Made by a program: the position numbers and the translations under genes | Assembly (NCBI GenBank): GCA_000499405.2 | Contig: HG738141.1 | Span: 866,171-930,170, forward strand | Source: Onchocerca volvulus | Lineage: Eukaryota > Nematoda > Chromadorea > Rhabditida > Onchocercidae | DNA: 64,000 nt | Direction of reading: 5' to 3' | The notes under the pieces: generated by a model | Databases searched by the model: none | Told to the model about the DNA's origin: nothing | What the model saw: only the letters and a program-made list of their open reading frames with translations | Shown here: piece by piece, positions 12,045-23,922 of the stretch | How the letters are laid out: each line of letters opens with the position of its first letter | Numbering within the stretch: position 1 is the stretch's first letter

Positions 12045-12830
12045 TAAAACTGAAATGTTGATATAATCCAAATATTGCTTATAGCAGAAATTTGTAGTAA
12101 TATTTCTTAGACATGTGAGTATTTATTCAGATCATGGCACAATGGCCTTTGTTTTCTCATCATTCATTCTGCTAATAGAGTTCATGTGCATTGTTTCAAG
12201 GGTTGTAAAATGTCAGTTGTTTGGAATGTTGTAAAGATTAACACTTGTGTGTGCATTGTCTTAGGAATTGTAATTCATGTTACTTGTCTGAAATATTGCA
12301 TGAATTAAAGCTTCTATGCTTTGTTTGAAAGTTATAAATTATGTTAGTTTTCGGAATGTTGTAAAATTAAACCTTATGTGCTTTGTTTAAAATGTTTTTA
12401 AGCATTGTCTATCTCTTATCCTTCGGTCCTTGTCTTGACATAACTTTTTATATGATTAATGTGTTATAAGTTTCTGCCCACAATCAAGATCAAGGATTAT
12501 CCGCATGAAAATAAACATTTCGAGTCAACATTATCAGTGTCTGTAATATTAATGTCTTCAAACAGTGTCTTGAAAAGTAGTATCTTCAACAACAATATCT
12601 TTAACATCAATATCAGTGGTAGTTTAGTTCCAATTCAACTTCGAAGAATATGTGGCAACGTAATGAGCATTCGAACAATTATTATCTTTTAATATTTACA
12701 GTATTTTGTTCATTTAAACTTTATTATTGCATAAATCGATATTGTGTATATTGTCTATAAATCTAATAAAATCTATTGTTAACCTAGTGGTATCGCAATA
12801 GACGAAGCAATCTACAATCCAAATTAGAAT
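12045..12830 (+). repeat. Dispersed repeat R2, copy 1 (solo-LTR-like size)
   Basis: This is similar over its length to 20249-20925. Shared blocks include GTAAAACYGAAATGTYGAYATAATCC-type sequence at the start, GTTTAGTTCCAATTCAACTTC near the middle, GTAATGAGCATTC, and CAATCTxCAATCCAA at the end. The short open frame at 12459-12692 falls inside and is not conserved in the other copy. Size and lack of coding fit a solo LTR, but I could not define TG/CA ends or target duplications. Confidence 0.6.
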
Positions 12831-14243
12831 TCCATCAGAAATTTTTCCCCATTAAATTTATCCAACTTTTTGATTTTTATTTTGTGCTGCATTTTATCAA
12901 AATTTATTTTACACTAGATGGTATATTTAATGCTGATTCGAAGAATCATTTAGAGAAGAGGAATTCATTACTGAGTCAATTATGATCAAATACTGTTATA
13001 AACACAAATAAAACTCATCTGACAGAGAAGTTTTATATGAAAATACCTATGAAAATTCTTTTCATTTGGAAAATAAAAACAAATTCAAAATTAAAATTTT
13101 TGCTGCCATAAAGTTGTTTTTCCAATTTTTCATCTATATTTCTTAGATAGTTTCAGTTGAAAGCACGACAAATATGCTGTGTTTATGTTCAAAACTTAAC
13201 TGTGAAATTTGATTGCTAACATTATCGAGAATGTGATTCAGTTATTTGTAACTTCGAATGCATGCTAAATTTGGCTTGAAGAAGTTTTCAATTCTAAATT
13301 ATTCAAAAACTAGTAAATCATTTAATGGCATTTTAAGTAGCAATCATAAATTTTGAAAAGTAAAATCTATTCCGTAGGAAAAAGAGTGGCTAATTTAGAT
13401 GCCTCTGCCAAAATGCAGCATACCAAAAAGGCTTATCATATCAACTACGAAATCCAGCAAGAAGCTGGATGGATGGATAAATGAAGAAGTATAATGTTTT
13501 AATAAATTCTGCTTAGTTGATTCGAAATAATGTATTCCACATGTTCAAGAAATATTTTAATGAATATTTTAGAATACGACTTATTCAGCACATTTTATTA
13601 TTTGAAGAAAATTGATAAAAATCTTTCCTTCCAACATATTCAATCATTTCTTCTCTTGTAAACAAACGAATCTTTATTTTTTTAGATTTTATAGAAATAA
13701 TTGATTCACATTTTGACAGCAATTTTATTCTTTCAGTATTTCATTTGGTAATAATTCTCTCACTTGACATTTTTTATCATCGTTAGAATTTTTTTTTTTT
13801 TTTTTTTTTTTGATTTATTAATTATCGATGGATTGCGATGCTTGTTTATCATGCTCATTTTTCAGCTTCTTTTTTTTCTTTCAGCAATTTCATTTTTCAA
13901 CTTTATAAGCAATCAATTTCGACAACTGTAAAAAGAACTACTTCAATTTTTCCTTTCCACCATTTCGTGAATTATTCTGTCATACTATAGAAGATTATAA
14001 AAAAATAAAAAATAAAAAAAAACTTTTCAAAATATTTCGTTACTTTTTTTTCTTTTTTCAATATCATCATTATCATATCAAATGGTTGGGTAGAAACTAT
14101 AAAAATTTTTAGGATTTCATGAATTTTTATAATGTTTTAATGTATTTTCACAAACTTATGACAATTGTTTCACCAGTTTGAATAGAAAAGAAAATGTCCG
14201 CTATGAATAAATTATGCTTGCCACTAATTTTGTTCTCTAAATT
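12831..14243. other. Intergenic DNA 3' of the aldo-keto reductase gene
   Basis: AT-rich, with T runs at about 13791-13811 and elsewhere. At about 13365-13487 (+) one frame is open for some 40 codons with non-repetitive composition (KIYSVGKRVANLDAS, KAYHINYEIQQEAGWMDK then stop). It has no start and no recognised family, so it may be a gene scrap or chance. Confidence 0.3.
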
Positions 14244-14249
14244 TTTATT
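14244..14249 (-). terminator. Poly(A) signal of the aldo-keto reductase gene
   Basis: TTTATT on the + strand (AATAAA on the - strand) lies about 140 bp beyond the stop codon at 14391-14393. Confidence 0.4.
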
Positions 14250-14390
14250 ATTTCAATTGATAGAATCTACGATAGATATTCGATTGCAATCGATCGATCG
14301 ATCGAAATTAGTATATGACGTCAATATCACGATAAATACTGCAACATATAGCTAAAAGTTTGTTACTCAATCAACAAATTAATCTGGAAT

Positions 14391-15950
14391 TTAGGTACAG
14401 GTTTTAGTCAGATATATACGCTTCATTTTTGATAGGTCGACATCTTTAAATGGATACCATGGATGATCAAAAACCCTGAAATGGTTAAAATTCATTCATA
14501 ACTACTGCAAGTTTATAACTGCTAAATCTTACAGTTTGAAAAATATCTTTTTAAATTCCATATCTTTATAAGTTATAGACATCGGAATTACATCCATTAG
14601 AAAGCAGAGTTTTCTCAATAGCATCAAACAAAAATATAAATCCATATCAGAGAAAGATCTAGCAAAAAAAAAGAAAAAATATATATAATATAAAATGTAA
14701 CCTACATATCAAAAAGAAAAAGGCGAACACGTGTTTTTACGCTATTCAGTTGCTTCATTTCTTCTTCCGTTAACTTAAAATTGAAGATATTGAAATTTTC
14801 AAGAATTCTATCTGGATTAATACTTTTCGGAATAACGCAAATACCACGTTGTGTCATATGACGCAAAAGTATCTGAAACAAATCCACATTAATTTTTGTG
14901 ACCAATAATGTTGAGCAGCTTCGACTGTTCGAAGATTTTCGTAAAAAATGAACTTTGGAGTACATCATCTAAAATAAAATCAAAATTCGAGGGTCTCATA
15001 AATATACATACCTGAGCTGGTGTTTTCTTATACTTTTCAGCCATTTGTAAAACTAAAGGATCCTTCATGGGTTCACCACTGGGCCAACAGAACATCGGAA
15101 CAAAAGCTGCTCTTCCAGGTGAACCAAGTGTCGCATAGCCTGTCATCGTGATATTATTCTTCCTACAGAATTCATGAAGTTCCTTTTGCGGCCAGTAGAG
15201 ATGTGTCTCGACCTGAATGTTAGAATATCTCACAAAAATTAACAAAAAAAAAAAAAAAAAAAAATGATTTGAACAATTCAACATCTATATAGCAAATTTC
15301 AAATCCCAATTACGTTTTTTCAGAATATATTACTTAGCATCCTGCAATATCTTTAAAACATTAAGATCAATTCATTGACATATACAAGCAATTCTATTAT
15401 ATAGCCATTATTCACAAAAAATTCTCACCTGTAGATTATGTGGTTTCACAGTTGCATGATCGAGAATATTTTGGATTTGTTCCTTGCTGAAGTTAGATAA
15501 TCCAATAGCCTGAAAATATAATATCAGATGGTAAACATTGAAAACAAATTTAATTTACGAAATAAATCTGATCAATGGCATCTCAGCAAAATAGCATCAA
15601 GAGTAACCTACTTTAAGCATCCCCTTTTTATACAAATTTTCCAACATTTTCCAAGTTTCAAGATGGTCAATTAGTTCTGGAACCACATGTCCATTCTCCA
15701 GTAATAGTTTATAGTTATTCGGTGTATCATTAGGTCGATGCTAAAAGAAAAAGAAGGGAAACATTTGACTTCAACATCATTTTATTGGGAAAGTAATTGA
15801 ACAGCATAATACAAAATGACTAAAACAAAGAAAGACTAATTTACTGATTTACTATCCAGGATATTAATAAAAAATTTGTGAAATATCTCTGAATACTAGT
15901 TGTTTAATTTTTTGGTTCTCAAAGCGACAATTAATAAGTATTAATCTGCA

Positions 15951-15983
<33 letters not shown>

Positions 15984-17742
15984 GCGTACTTTACATGGAC
16001 ATGGAGAATGGATAAGATAAAGATCAAAATAATCCACTTGCAAATCTTTCAATTGTTTTTTTACTATTGCTTCGATCTCATCCGACTTATGCGCCGTTAA
16101 TGGTAACTATAAATGGAAAAAAAAAACGACAAATAAATTGTAAAAAAATTTCGTCAAATTGAACAAATTGGATTTCGAAAAAAAAAAAACAGTACGGTTT
16201 CGTTAATCCTTTAAGATTTTTAACGATTTCTCCATTTTCTCAAAAAAAAAAAAAAAAAAAAAGGAAATAAATAAAAATAAAAAATAAAAATGAAGTAAAA
16301 AATAAAGAAGAAAAGTTGAATGGAATAATTCAACGATTGTAATCAAAATTTTTTTCGAAAGTTTAAAAATGGTTATCATAATCTGAACTGAATGATCGCG
16401 GAAACGCTGATTTTTTCGGTGTTGCTGAAATGAGCGAGGAAGATCGGACAAATCTGATTTTTTTGTTTTAAAAGAAATAATGTGTAACCGTTGATGGTTG
16501 TAAAAAAGAAAAAAAAAATTATTTCTTTGTTTCAAACTAAATGACTCCGCTTATGGCTATGTTAAGTGCATTAACCTTTCTTTCATACTGTTGTGAATCA
16601 TACCATAAGAGCGTTATCTCATGCGCTAACAAAGAAAAGATTTTCATGTTACAAAGATGCCTTTGTGCATCATTTTTTAAAGGAAGCTAACAAGAATGCG
16701 GTCGGTTCCTTCGTTTGGATTATTCAAATTTCTGCTTAATAATGTCTTTATCCTCATTTCTTATATTACTAAATTGTTATTTACATTGTTTTATTGATAA
16801 AATTGATTTGTTATTGTTCGTATGTTATTGTTATCCAAATTTCTGTAATAAAGGTTTAATTACCCAAGTTTGAGTTTGAGATACCGCTAAATATTCGATA
16901 ACAACACGATAAAACAAGAACTCTTATTATTGTCACGATTAAGAAGATCGGCGACAGACGGTATGCATTACATGTGGTACTTAGAGATAAGAACGTACTT
17001 TTGTTATGATAAAGATATCTTCTCGTTTTAATTTACCAGAAGTAAAATATTCTTGCAATACTTTCCCTATAATAGCTTCGTTATGATGAGCATAAGCTGT
17101 ATCGATTAGTGGATATCCTGCATCCAGAGCTGTTTTTAGTGCTGCTGTTAAAGCAACCGGATCGATGGACTGAAATATCGTTAATTTCCCGAAATACAAT
17201 TAATCATTTATAGCTGACTCATTTATCCTTCAAATTCGCTCTAAACTACATTTAATTTTATTAGAGAAACCATTTGAATGTATTTCATTAAGATGGTGTT
17301 GATTAAGATCAAAATTAACTCCGCTATGATAGTGTCAGTTTAATATAAATTTAAATTTATTCGATTTTATAATTTTCATAGTAATATCAATTGAAATTGA
17401 ATTCTATTTTGCTCAAATTTAAATCTAATTTGCTTATTAAAGTAATAGTAATTTAATCTGCTTTTATTTTTTAATTTGTGGACATAGCATTCAAATAAAT
17501 AGCCCATAACTGTTTAAAGACATATTTAAAAATAATGTATTTAAAAACTGATGGCAATAATTTTTTGATTTCAACTTTTTTTAAGCAACTTCAATTTTTG
17601 CTTAAGTCTCTATCGCCAAATAATTTCTTCATTTCGTAAAGTTTTAATCCCGAACAATGGTAAGACTTACTTGCCATGTACCCAGACCAAAAAGTGGTAA
17701 ATCGGCACCAGTGGCTAGTTTGACAGTATCGAATTTAGTCAT
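14391..17742 (-). CDS. Aldo-keto reductase with His at the catalytic Tyr position, eight exons
   Basis: Exons in transcript order are 17671-17742, 16999-17169, 15990-16106, 15612-15740, 15429-15509, 15012-15212, 14706-14872 and 14391-14475. Phase holds at every junction and the product is 340 residues, a normal AKR length. Landmarks are LFGLGTWQ at the N terminus, DAGYPLIDTAYAHHNE (D47), the lysine in IITKLP (K81), LIHSP (H114), KAIGLSNF, GYATLGSPGR, and the NADPH-binding IPKSINPDRILENF. The final 28 codons are a separate short exon (DHPWYPFKDVDL). AKRs use an Asp-Tyr-Lys-His tetrad to reduce carbonyls with NADPH in the cytosol. Here the Tyr position (Asp+5) is His52, while a Tyr sits at Asp+3, so ordinary aldehyde reduction is doubtful. 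Intron 2 (16107-16998) contains an SL1-bearing repeat on the opposite strand. Substrate cannot be told. Confidence 0.93.
16618..16874 (+). repeat. SL1-bearing dispersed repeat, copy B (perfect SL1)
   Basis: It begins with TCATGCGCTAACAAAG, as copies A and C do, and ends with AATAAAGG followed by TTAATTACCCAAGTTTGAG. Positions 16853-16874 match the 22-nt nematode SL1 exon at all 22 bases. It lies in intron 2 of the aldo-keto reductase gene, antisense to that transcript. After the leader comes TTTGAGATACC, not the GT that a real SL RNA gene needs at its 5' splice site. It is therefore unlikely to be a working SL RNA gene. Confidence 0.75.
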
Positions 17743-19648
17743 ATCTGAAAAATTTAAATGTACTGGAAATTGAATAAATCAAATAATTAAGTACATTTTA
17801 TGACTTGCTCACTAGTTTTTAACCTTTCAACAATAACTTCATTGCTGAAAAGTAAAAGTTTATTACTCACTAGTTATGGGCAAATACAAAATCAGAACTA
17901 GTTTAATTTTGTAATTAAACTTTTTGTAATTAAACTAGTTCTGGTTTTTTTCATCAAAAAAAAATAAACAATATTCGATAAAATAATATTTGTCGTTAAC
18001 TTTACATTTCGATTAATTCCAATTAAATAACAGATGAACAATTTATGCTGCTATGAAGATTTATCTGTCTGTATCCCAAGATTATCTCATCCGCGAAAAC
18101 TTTGATATATGCGAAGATTTTTGGCATAGAAAGTCGAAAATATATCAATCATTTGCGTTCTTTTGAAAAAAAACAAAAAAAAAAAAAAAAAAAAAAAAGG
18201 TAGGTTATTATTCCATTAATAAACTGTTCATTCTCATATGTGTCAAAGAACGCAAAATTAGGAGAATACTTTTTGAATTTCGTACTAATGGAGCAGCAAT
18301 AACTTTTAGATTTGTTCAACAATTGAGATTGTGAAATTCTTAGTACTAAGATTCTTATTCGTCTTTAACCTATTCGATCGTTTCCTGCCGCTTAACGAAT
18401 AACGAAAAAACAAACAGTTACTGAAACAAAATTCAAAAATGATATTCATATGGCGATGCTTATATAATACGTTATTGATTATTACTATGACATAGAAATT
18501 AAATTAAAGCTAGGATTATTTCAATGGAATGGGCGGTAAAGAAATATTTCGTTAGTCGGAATTTTCAGAGACTAATCGAAAAAGCATTCTAATTCCGCAT
18601 CGTATATAAACTAGATCAGACTTCAATACTTTCTTCTTCTTTCAGAGTTTTTTTCACAATTAAATGATTTCAGGCACATTCCTTATCCTAAAATTTCCTC
18701 TTTGTGTAATAACATGTTCCAGTGTCTTTAGAATTATTTATGAAGCTTAATTTATTAATAAAAGAAACATTACAGCATAAATATTTTAAATTCAAGAAAT
18801 TGACATTATCACAATACCTAAAGTAAATGAAAGAAATCAATATCAGTACTTCGAAGTTTCAAATTTTCAAAAAAAAAGAAAGCTCCTATTCAAAGATTTA
18901 AAAAATCAATTCCATCCATTAAGTCACTTTTTCCTATTGCGATCTTCAATTCATTGTTATTTCAGTTAAAACTATTTTAAATTTCATAGCTAACAGACAA
19001 TAAGTTTCAGTTCAAAATGTTCAATTTGAGAAAACGAAAACAGTACTAGTTTAGACATTTCAATTTTCTGTCAAATGACTTATGTACAACATTTAAAAGT
19101 GAATCGAACAAAAAATTTGATCCTTTTTTTTTTTTTTTTTGAAATTGAAATGACATTTCCTTATTAATTGTTTACATGAAGAATATTTCGGAATGCTTTC
19201 ATTTGATTGAAAACCTAAAATAAGAGAAAATCAAGTTTTCAACATAAATAAATTTAATGGACATCAGAATTCATAAAATGAAGTAAAAATTTGGTTAATA
19301 AATGCATTTAGTAATAATTATGAATTAAAAGTATAAGGAAATTCTTGCAAACCAATTTTTTACAACATGCATTATTTTTTATAAAAAAACAATATCTTAT
19401 GCTCACTAAAAGCTTACTGAAATAATTTCTCATCTCTATTCGTGAGCTATAAAAGCTTCTAATATGTTATAGCTAAATGAATAAAAACCCAATAAAAAGC
19501 CGAAATCAGTTTTAATCACCAAATGCTCATTAATTCTATGAGTATTTCAAGTTTTCAGCAAAACAAATATCTTCACAAACCATCTTCGATTAATATTACT
19601 GTAAATTATGACTTAAATTGGTGATCACGAAGTGACATGAATTTTTTT
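17743..19648. other. Region upstream of the aldo-keto reductase gene, no further gene seen
   Basis: AT-rich. A perfect 16-bp inverted repeat (arms 17893-17908 and 17928-17943, around CAGAACTAGTTTAATT) lies 150 bp upstream of the reductase start. A poly-A tract is at about 18172-18198 and a poly-T at about 19122-19141. The promoter of the reductase should be here, but no clear element is visible. Confidence 0.4.
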
Positions 19649-19843
19649 TCATTGCTGTGGAAATCGTTGTTGACATTGTTGTCTCAATTGTTCATCTCGT
19701 TGTTTCTGAGTTTTGAAAAATTCGGGAGAAATAATAAAACCATCTCGATTGAAATCATTCGATTCAAAGGTTGAATCTAATATTCGTTCAATTTTCATTT
19801 CCGTTAATATTACTAAATAATTGAGATAACCTTGTCGGAAATC
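19649..19843 (-). CDS. Terminal exon of an EF-hand protein (partial)
   Basis: On the - strand, after a TTATAG acceptor, 64 codons are open to a TGA. They contain a canonical EF-hand: helix LTEMKIERILDSTFES, calcium loop DFNRDGFIISPE with Asp/Asn/Asp at positions 1/3/5, Gly6, Ile8 and Glu12, then a second helix EFFKTQKQRDEQL. The tail is glutamine-rich (QQCQQRFPQQ). Spacing and sequence around the loop recall the C-terminal EF-hand of MCFD2, the calcium-binding partner of the ER-Golgi cargo receptor LMAN1, but that is a guess from a short match. I could not find the upstream exons between here and 22 kb; a dispersed repeat (20249-20925) sits there. It may be the 3' end of a gene with a long intron or an orphaned exon. 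Confidence 0.55.
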   Translation of the reverse strand, partial: DFRQGYLNYLVILTEMKIERILDSTFESNDFNRDGFIISPEFFKTQKQRDEQLRQQCQQRFPQQ

Positions 19844-20248
19844 CTATAATATTATTCCTGATTTTCAAGAATGCTCAATAAAAATTATTAAAAGATTAAA
19901 TAGAATATATCATCAGCTTAAATTTTTATTTTACGGATCACATTTCATTTTAGCGTGTTCTCACTCTAATATTTACAATTTGTAATGACGCCACAGCAAA
20001 TAAGATAAAATGATATTACAAATAAAGAAGACTAATATCTTCATGAAAATGTGTGATCACTTTAATTAATTCAGTACCATTCCTTTAACCATTTCTATTC
20101 ATATCATTCATATTGAGGTCGACCGTTCGAAAATCAAGCAACTGAAATCACTACCTTTAGCGAAGATTAATTCATCGACCCATATTTAATCTATCTAAAT
20201 GCTTGAAATTATCATGTAAATGAAGCACTTTTTATATGATAATTTTGT
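19844..20248. other. AT-rich spacer, presumed intron of the EF-hand gene
   Basis: No EF-hand or other coding segment is visible on the - strand. If the EF-hand gene is intact, its preceding exon lies beyond the R2 repeat. Confidence 0.3.
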
Positions 20249-20925
20249 CAGTAAAACCGAAATGTCGACATAATCCAAATATTTTTTCCAGCAGAAATTT
20301 GTAATATTTCTCAGCATATGAGTCACTTATTCATGTAGCTGCAAAATGGCTTTTGTTTTTGCATCTTTCAAAATACTAATAAAGTCATATCATGTTGTCC
20401 GAAATGTTGTCTGTACTTTGCTTAAAAGGTTGTAAATCAAATTAATTATTGGAATGTTGTAAGAACCAAAGCTTGTATGGTTTGTTTAAAATGTTTGAAA
20501 CATTTTGTATTTCTTATACTTTGTTCTTTGTCCTGATACTAACCTTTTGTATGGTTCATGTGTTGTAAGCCTCCGCCCATTGTTAAGAGCAAAAATTATC
20601 GGCATAAAAAAGAGTCTTTAGGATCAACACGATCAATGTCTTCATCATCAGTATCAGCGACAGTTTAGTTCCAATTCAACTTCAAAGACAGTTGTAAAAG
20701 CAAAAGCGATAATTTAGCAGGAGCCAACTGCATGGTAGAAAGGAAATAACGAAAGGAAAATACGACAATGTAATGAGCATTCAAACGACTATTAGTATCT
20801 TTTATTAAATTTTTTACAGTATATTGTTCATTTAAACTTTACTAATGTATAAATGCAATATAATATCGTATAAACCCAATAAAGGCTAACAGCTAGAAAC
20901 AATCTCCAATCCAACTAGAGAAGAT
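20249..20925 (+). repeat. Dispersed repeat R2, copy 2
   Basis: It has the same orientation as 12045-12830 and matches it in order over the whole element. It is about 100 bp shorter through small indels. It contains GTTTAGTTCCAATTCAACTTC and GTAATGAGCATTC in common. No open frame is conserved between the copies. Confidence 0.6.
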
Positions 20926-22089
20926 TGCTTTTCGCTCTAATTCAACCAGATTACCAATTAAAATATCAGATTTTTTTCTCCAACACACACACACACTATT
21001 TCATAGGTACTATTTCATAGGTCTATTTCATAGGTAATACTATTCTGTAAAAATTATTAACTCTTGCGAACATTTGAAAATTACCACATGCTAAGTTCTA
21101 GTAGTCATCAACCTATGAATTTTTTTTTATTTCCCACTGCTGCTGCAAACTTTAGTTATTATCTATTATCTATTCAGATTTCTTCATTCATAAGCTTACT
21201 TAATGGTAAAATAATTGAGTAGTTAAGATGCCAGCATATGTTTGAGTATGAAAAATTTTCTTCATATTGTATATTGCTGATCAGTTGTTTAGTTTCTGCA
21301 ATTTTCGCAGGATAATGGAAAAGTTAATAGTCGTCGACAATAGCGCAGTTATTATTTAATGTCATAGCAAAATGTGAGAAATTATCAAATATCAAAGCAA
21401 AATATTTACGATAAAGACGATCTTGAATACACGTATTATTGAATCTCACAAGTTAATATTTCTCTTCTTTACATTATATTTATTGCAAACTAAGTTTGAC
21501 CCAGTTTGAACGGAATTTTTTAATATTGATTTGAAATTCATAATTAATCATTGAAAAGTAAGTGTGCAAATGAACACAAGACAAAAATTTTATTTACTTA
21601 AAAGAAGAAAAAAAAGTAAACTGTAGACAGAAACGAGACAGAGATTTTTTTTTATTTACTGAAATAAAAGAAATAAATAAATAAATGTGTGGAAGTAAAG
21701 ATGAAAAATCAATTAAGCGGTAAAAATCCTTTGATGGTACACACTCAATTGAAAAAGTTTTTAACTGTATTTTTTTTTTCAGCATGATACTTCTTCCTGT
21801 ATAGTTCCAAACTGTATTTTAATTGGAAATTTTTATTACATGCAGTAAATTCATGGTGAACTTTTTCCTGTGATAAGTTTGCTATGGATTTCCAAATTTT
21901 TTGCTAAATGCAAAATTTTTTTCGAATTCCGGACAGTTGTACGGTTTTTGTCGATTAAATCAGACATAAAGTTTAAACTTTCGTATGTAAAAAAATTTTA
22001 TAACAACAATGCAAGGAAAAAATGGTGAAATCATTCCGATATGCATAAATCAATCACAAGAGTTGTATCAACTCAATTTTTCTCTCTCG
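20926..22089. other. AT-rich intergenic DNA
   Basis: It holds a short (CA)n run at about 20982-20993, directly followed by three tandem copies of an ACTATTTCATAGGT-type unit (about 20994-21035). No gene is supported. Confidence 0.4.
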
Positions 22090-22315
22090 CTCATGTTGCT
22101 TTATTTTAAAGTGTGAAAAAAACTGAAACGAAACAAAATAAAATGGTGCAAAAAATATTGAAAATTCTTCGCATAAATTATTCGGAACAATACAATACAG
22201 TAGTTCAAATAAATTTATTTGATATAAAAGATTAAATAGTGACATTAAACATTGATTGCATAAATTTTCCCACATTTACATTACCACTCCGACCTGGACA
22301 AGCATTTATACGTAC
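22090..22315 (-). repeat. Dispersed repeat R1, inverted copy (outer left arm of the inverted duplication)
   Basis: The reverse complement matches 25394-25650 and 34160-34560. The shared core is AAATAAATTTATTTGAACTACTG, followed by GAATAAYTTATGC and a T-rich stretch; an upstream block GTATAAATGCTTGT is shared with the copy at 34.2 kb. Confidence 0.6.
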
Positions 22316-22533
22316 AATCTTTTAGCATTTACTGCAAAAAATTTTTCCTTTAAAAATCGTTAGATGACAAACTGGAATATCATTTAGTTTTTAAATTAAA
22401 GTTTTCAGTATTCTATTAAATTTGAATATTTTTCAGAATTAGTCAGAAGATACTTCTACCAAAATGAATTTCATCTATTTCTTCCCGTTCTTCTTCCAAC
22501 TCTACATTATTCAAACTACTTAATGAGTTCGTT

Positions 22534-22572
<39 letters not shown>

Positions 22573-22714
22573 AAAGAGCAAAACCACGTAACTTTACAAT
22601 ATTTCGAATGTTTGAAAAAATTTTTAAAACAGTGTAAAATGAATAATATTGCACAATTCGACGAAACACAACCGCAATAGACAGAGTCCTTCGATTTGTC
22701 GAAGAAAAAATGAA

Positions 22715-22950
22715 GCCATTTGATTTAGCAATTCCAAAAATGAATGAAGAAAATGCAATGGATCAATGGAAGCGAATGAAGGACAAATAGTATCATCGAA
22801 TTTATCGACGCAAAAAGCGAATGAACAAAGAGAAAAATCAACGAAGTAAAGTATAAATTAAAAAAAACATTGGATGCGAATTACACGCGGATTCTCAGCC
22901 ATGAGAGGCAGCATAATTGTTTGGGATATGGATGAAATTTCGCACAATTA
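22715..22950 (+). pseudogene. N-terminal remnant of the duplicated zinc-finger gene
   Basis: From the ATG at about 22740 the + strand reads MNEENAMDQWKRMKDK then a stop, and continues with lysine/arginine-rich sequence. It aligns with the start of the - strand copy (MSEEQTAKDLFLRKMREEQ) once small deletions are allowed. The upstream DNA is also shared. Stops and gaps mark it as dead. It is on the opposite strand to its partner, as expected of an inverted duplication. Confidence 0.45.
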
Positions 22951-23180
22951 TCGAGTATGAAAACTCATATACAGATTTAAGCATATTTAAAATTGAAATA
23001 TGAACTGCTATTTCTGGATGCTTGCAATTGATTATTTATGAATCCCATCAATTGAATTCCTGCCTGCCATTTAATCAATTTTAGATATTTAATTCTATTT
23101 TTTTATTGACAATACTCTATTGATATTTATTATTAATATTTTCTTTATTATCATTATTATTATTATCAACAATTATTATT

Positions 23181-23450
23181 GCAGCAAGATAGACCCACAT
23201 AGTATTCCGAAAGCCAAATATATCAATTGGATAACTATGCGAAAATGCAATAGCTGACTTATAAATATCTTCACCCATAAATGCGAAAAGTGGCAATGAA
23301 GCGCCATACTGTAATGCAAACTTTTGTAGACTAAATATGCTTAAACTCGATACTGTACTCCGATATTTGCATTTAGGTAAATAGTTCGCTGTACAGTATA
23401 AGAAGCAAGAATTGTTAATCAGCAGGTGCTAGAAAGATGAAAGAATTTTT
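23181..23450 (-). pseudogene. Displaced copy of SLC35B4-type transporter exon 7 with flanking intron
   Basis: It is about 85-90% identical by eye to 29093-29351, in the same orientation, and lies about 5 kb beyond the 3' end of the functional gene. The copy covers most of exon 7 plus about 130 bp of intron 6. The coding part is still open (GASLPLFAFMGEDIYK, HSYPIDIFGFRNTMW) with one codon lost, and it keeps a TTACAG-like acceptor. It is cut off before the exon's 3' end, so no donor remains. It is more likely a dead fragment than an alternative exon. Confidence 0.8.
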
Positions 23451-23922
23451 GTTACGATACTGTATATATAGGAATGAAATCCTTTCCTGATTACTGTACA
23501 TCCAAATTATCGACATGAAAATTATTATCTGGTACTAATGAAATATAATGATTTTTTGCTCAGAAATGTTAATTTTAACAAAATTGATTCAATTAAAATT
23601 GCAAGAAGTATTGAGCGCAGTTAACATATGCTCTTTTCTGAAGTTGGAATTGAAATGCACATAGAAAGATTATTTACACAATGCATTTATTGCGTATTTT
23701 TTTTTAGACATACTAGAAAGAATTCAAAGAAGATAAAATGTGAAAACAATGATGAAGAATTTCTGAATTTAATCTCTTTATAGATCAAATTCATAGTAAT
23801 TGCTCCGTCCTTTCTATATTTATTATTAAAGTATCAATTAATATCCATCGATAATCAACAATAACCAAAAATTTTAATGAATAATAAATTTCGAATCCAT
23901 CTGTTTTTTGCATCGAATCGCT

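Noticed and set aside
12459..12692. 77-codon open frame on the + strand
   Set aside because: It lies inside repeat R2 and is not preserved in the second copy.
16853..16874. A working SL1 RNA gene
   Set aside because: There is no GT donor after the leader and no Sm site or stem-loops were recognised; it is better explained as part of a repeat.
20982..20993. CRISPR-like or regulatory array near the CA repeat
   Set aside because: It is only a short dinucleotide run and a 3-copy ACTATTTCATAGGT-type slippage repeat, without spacers.
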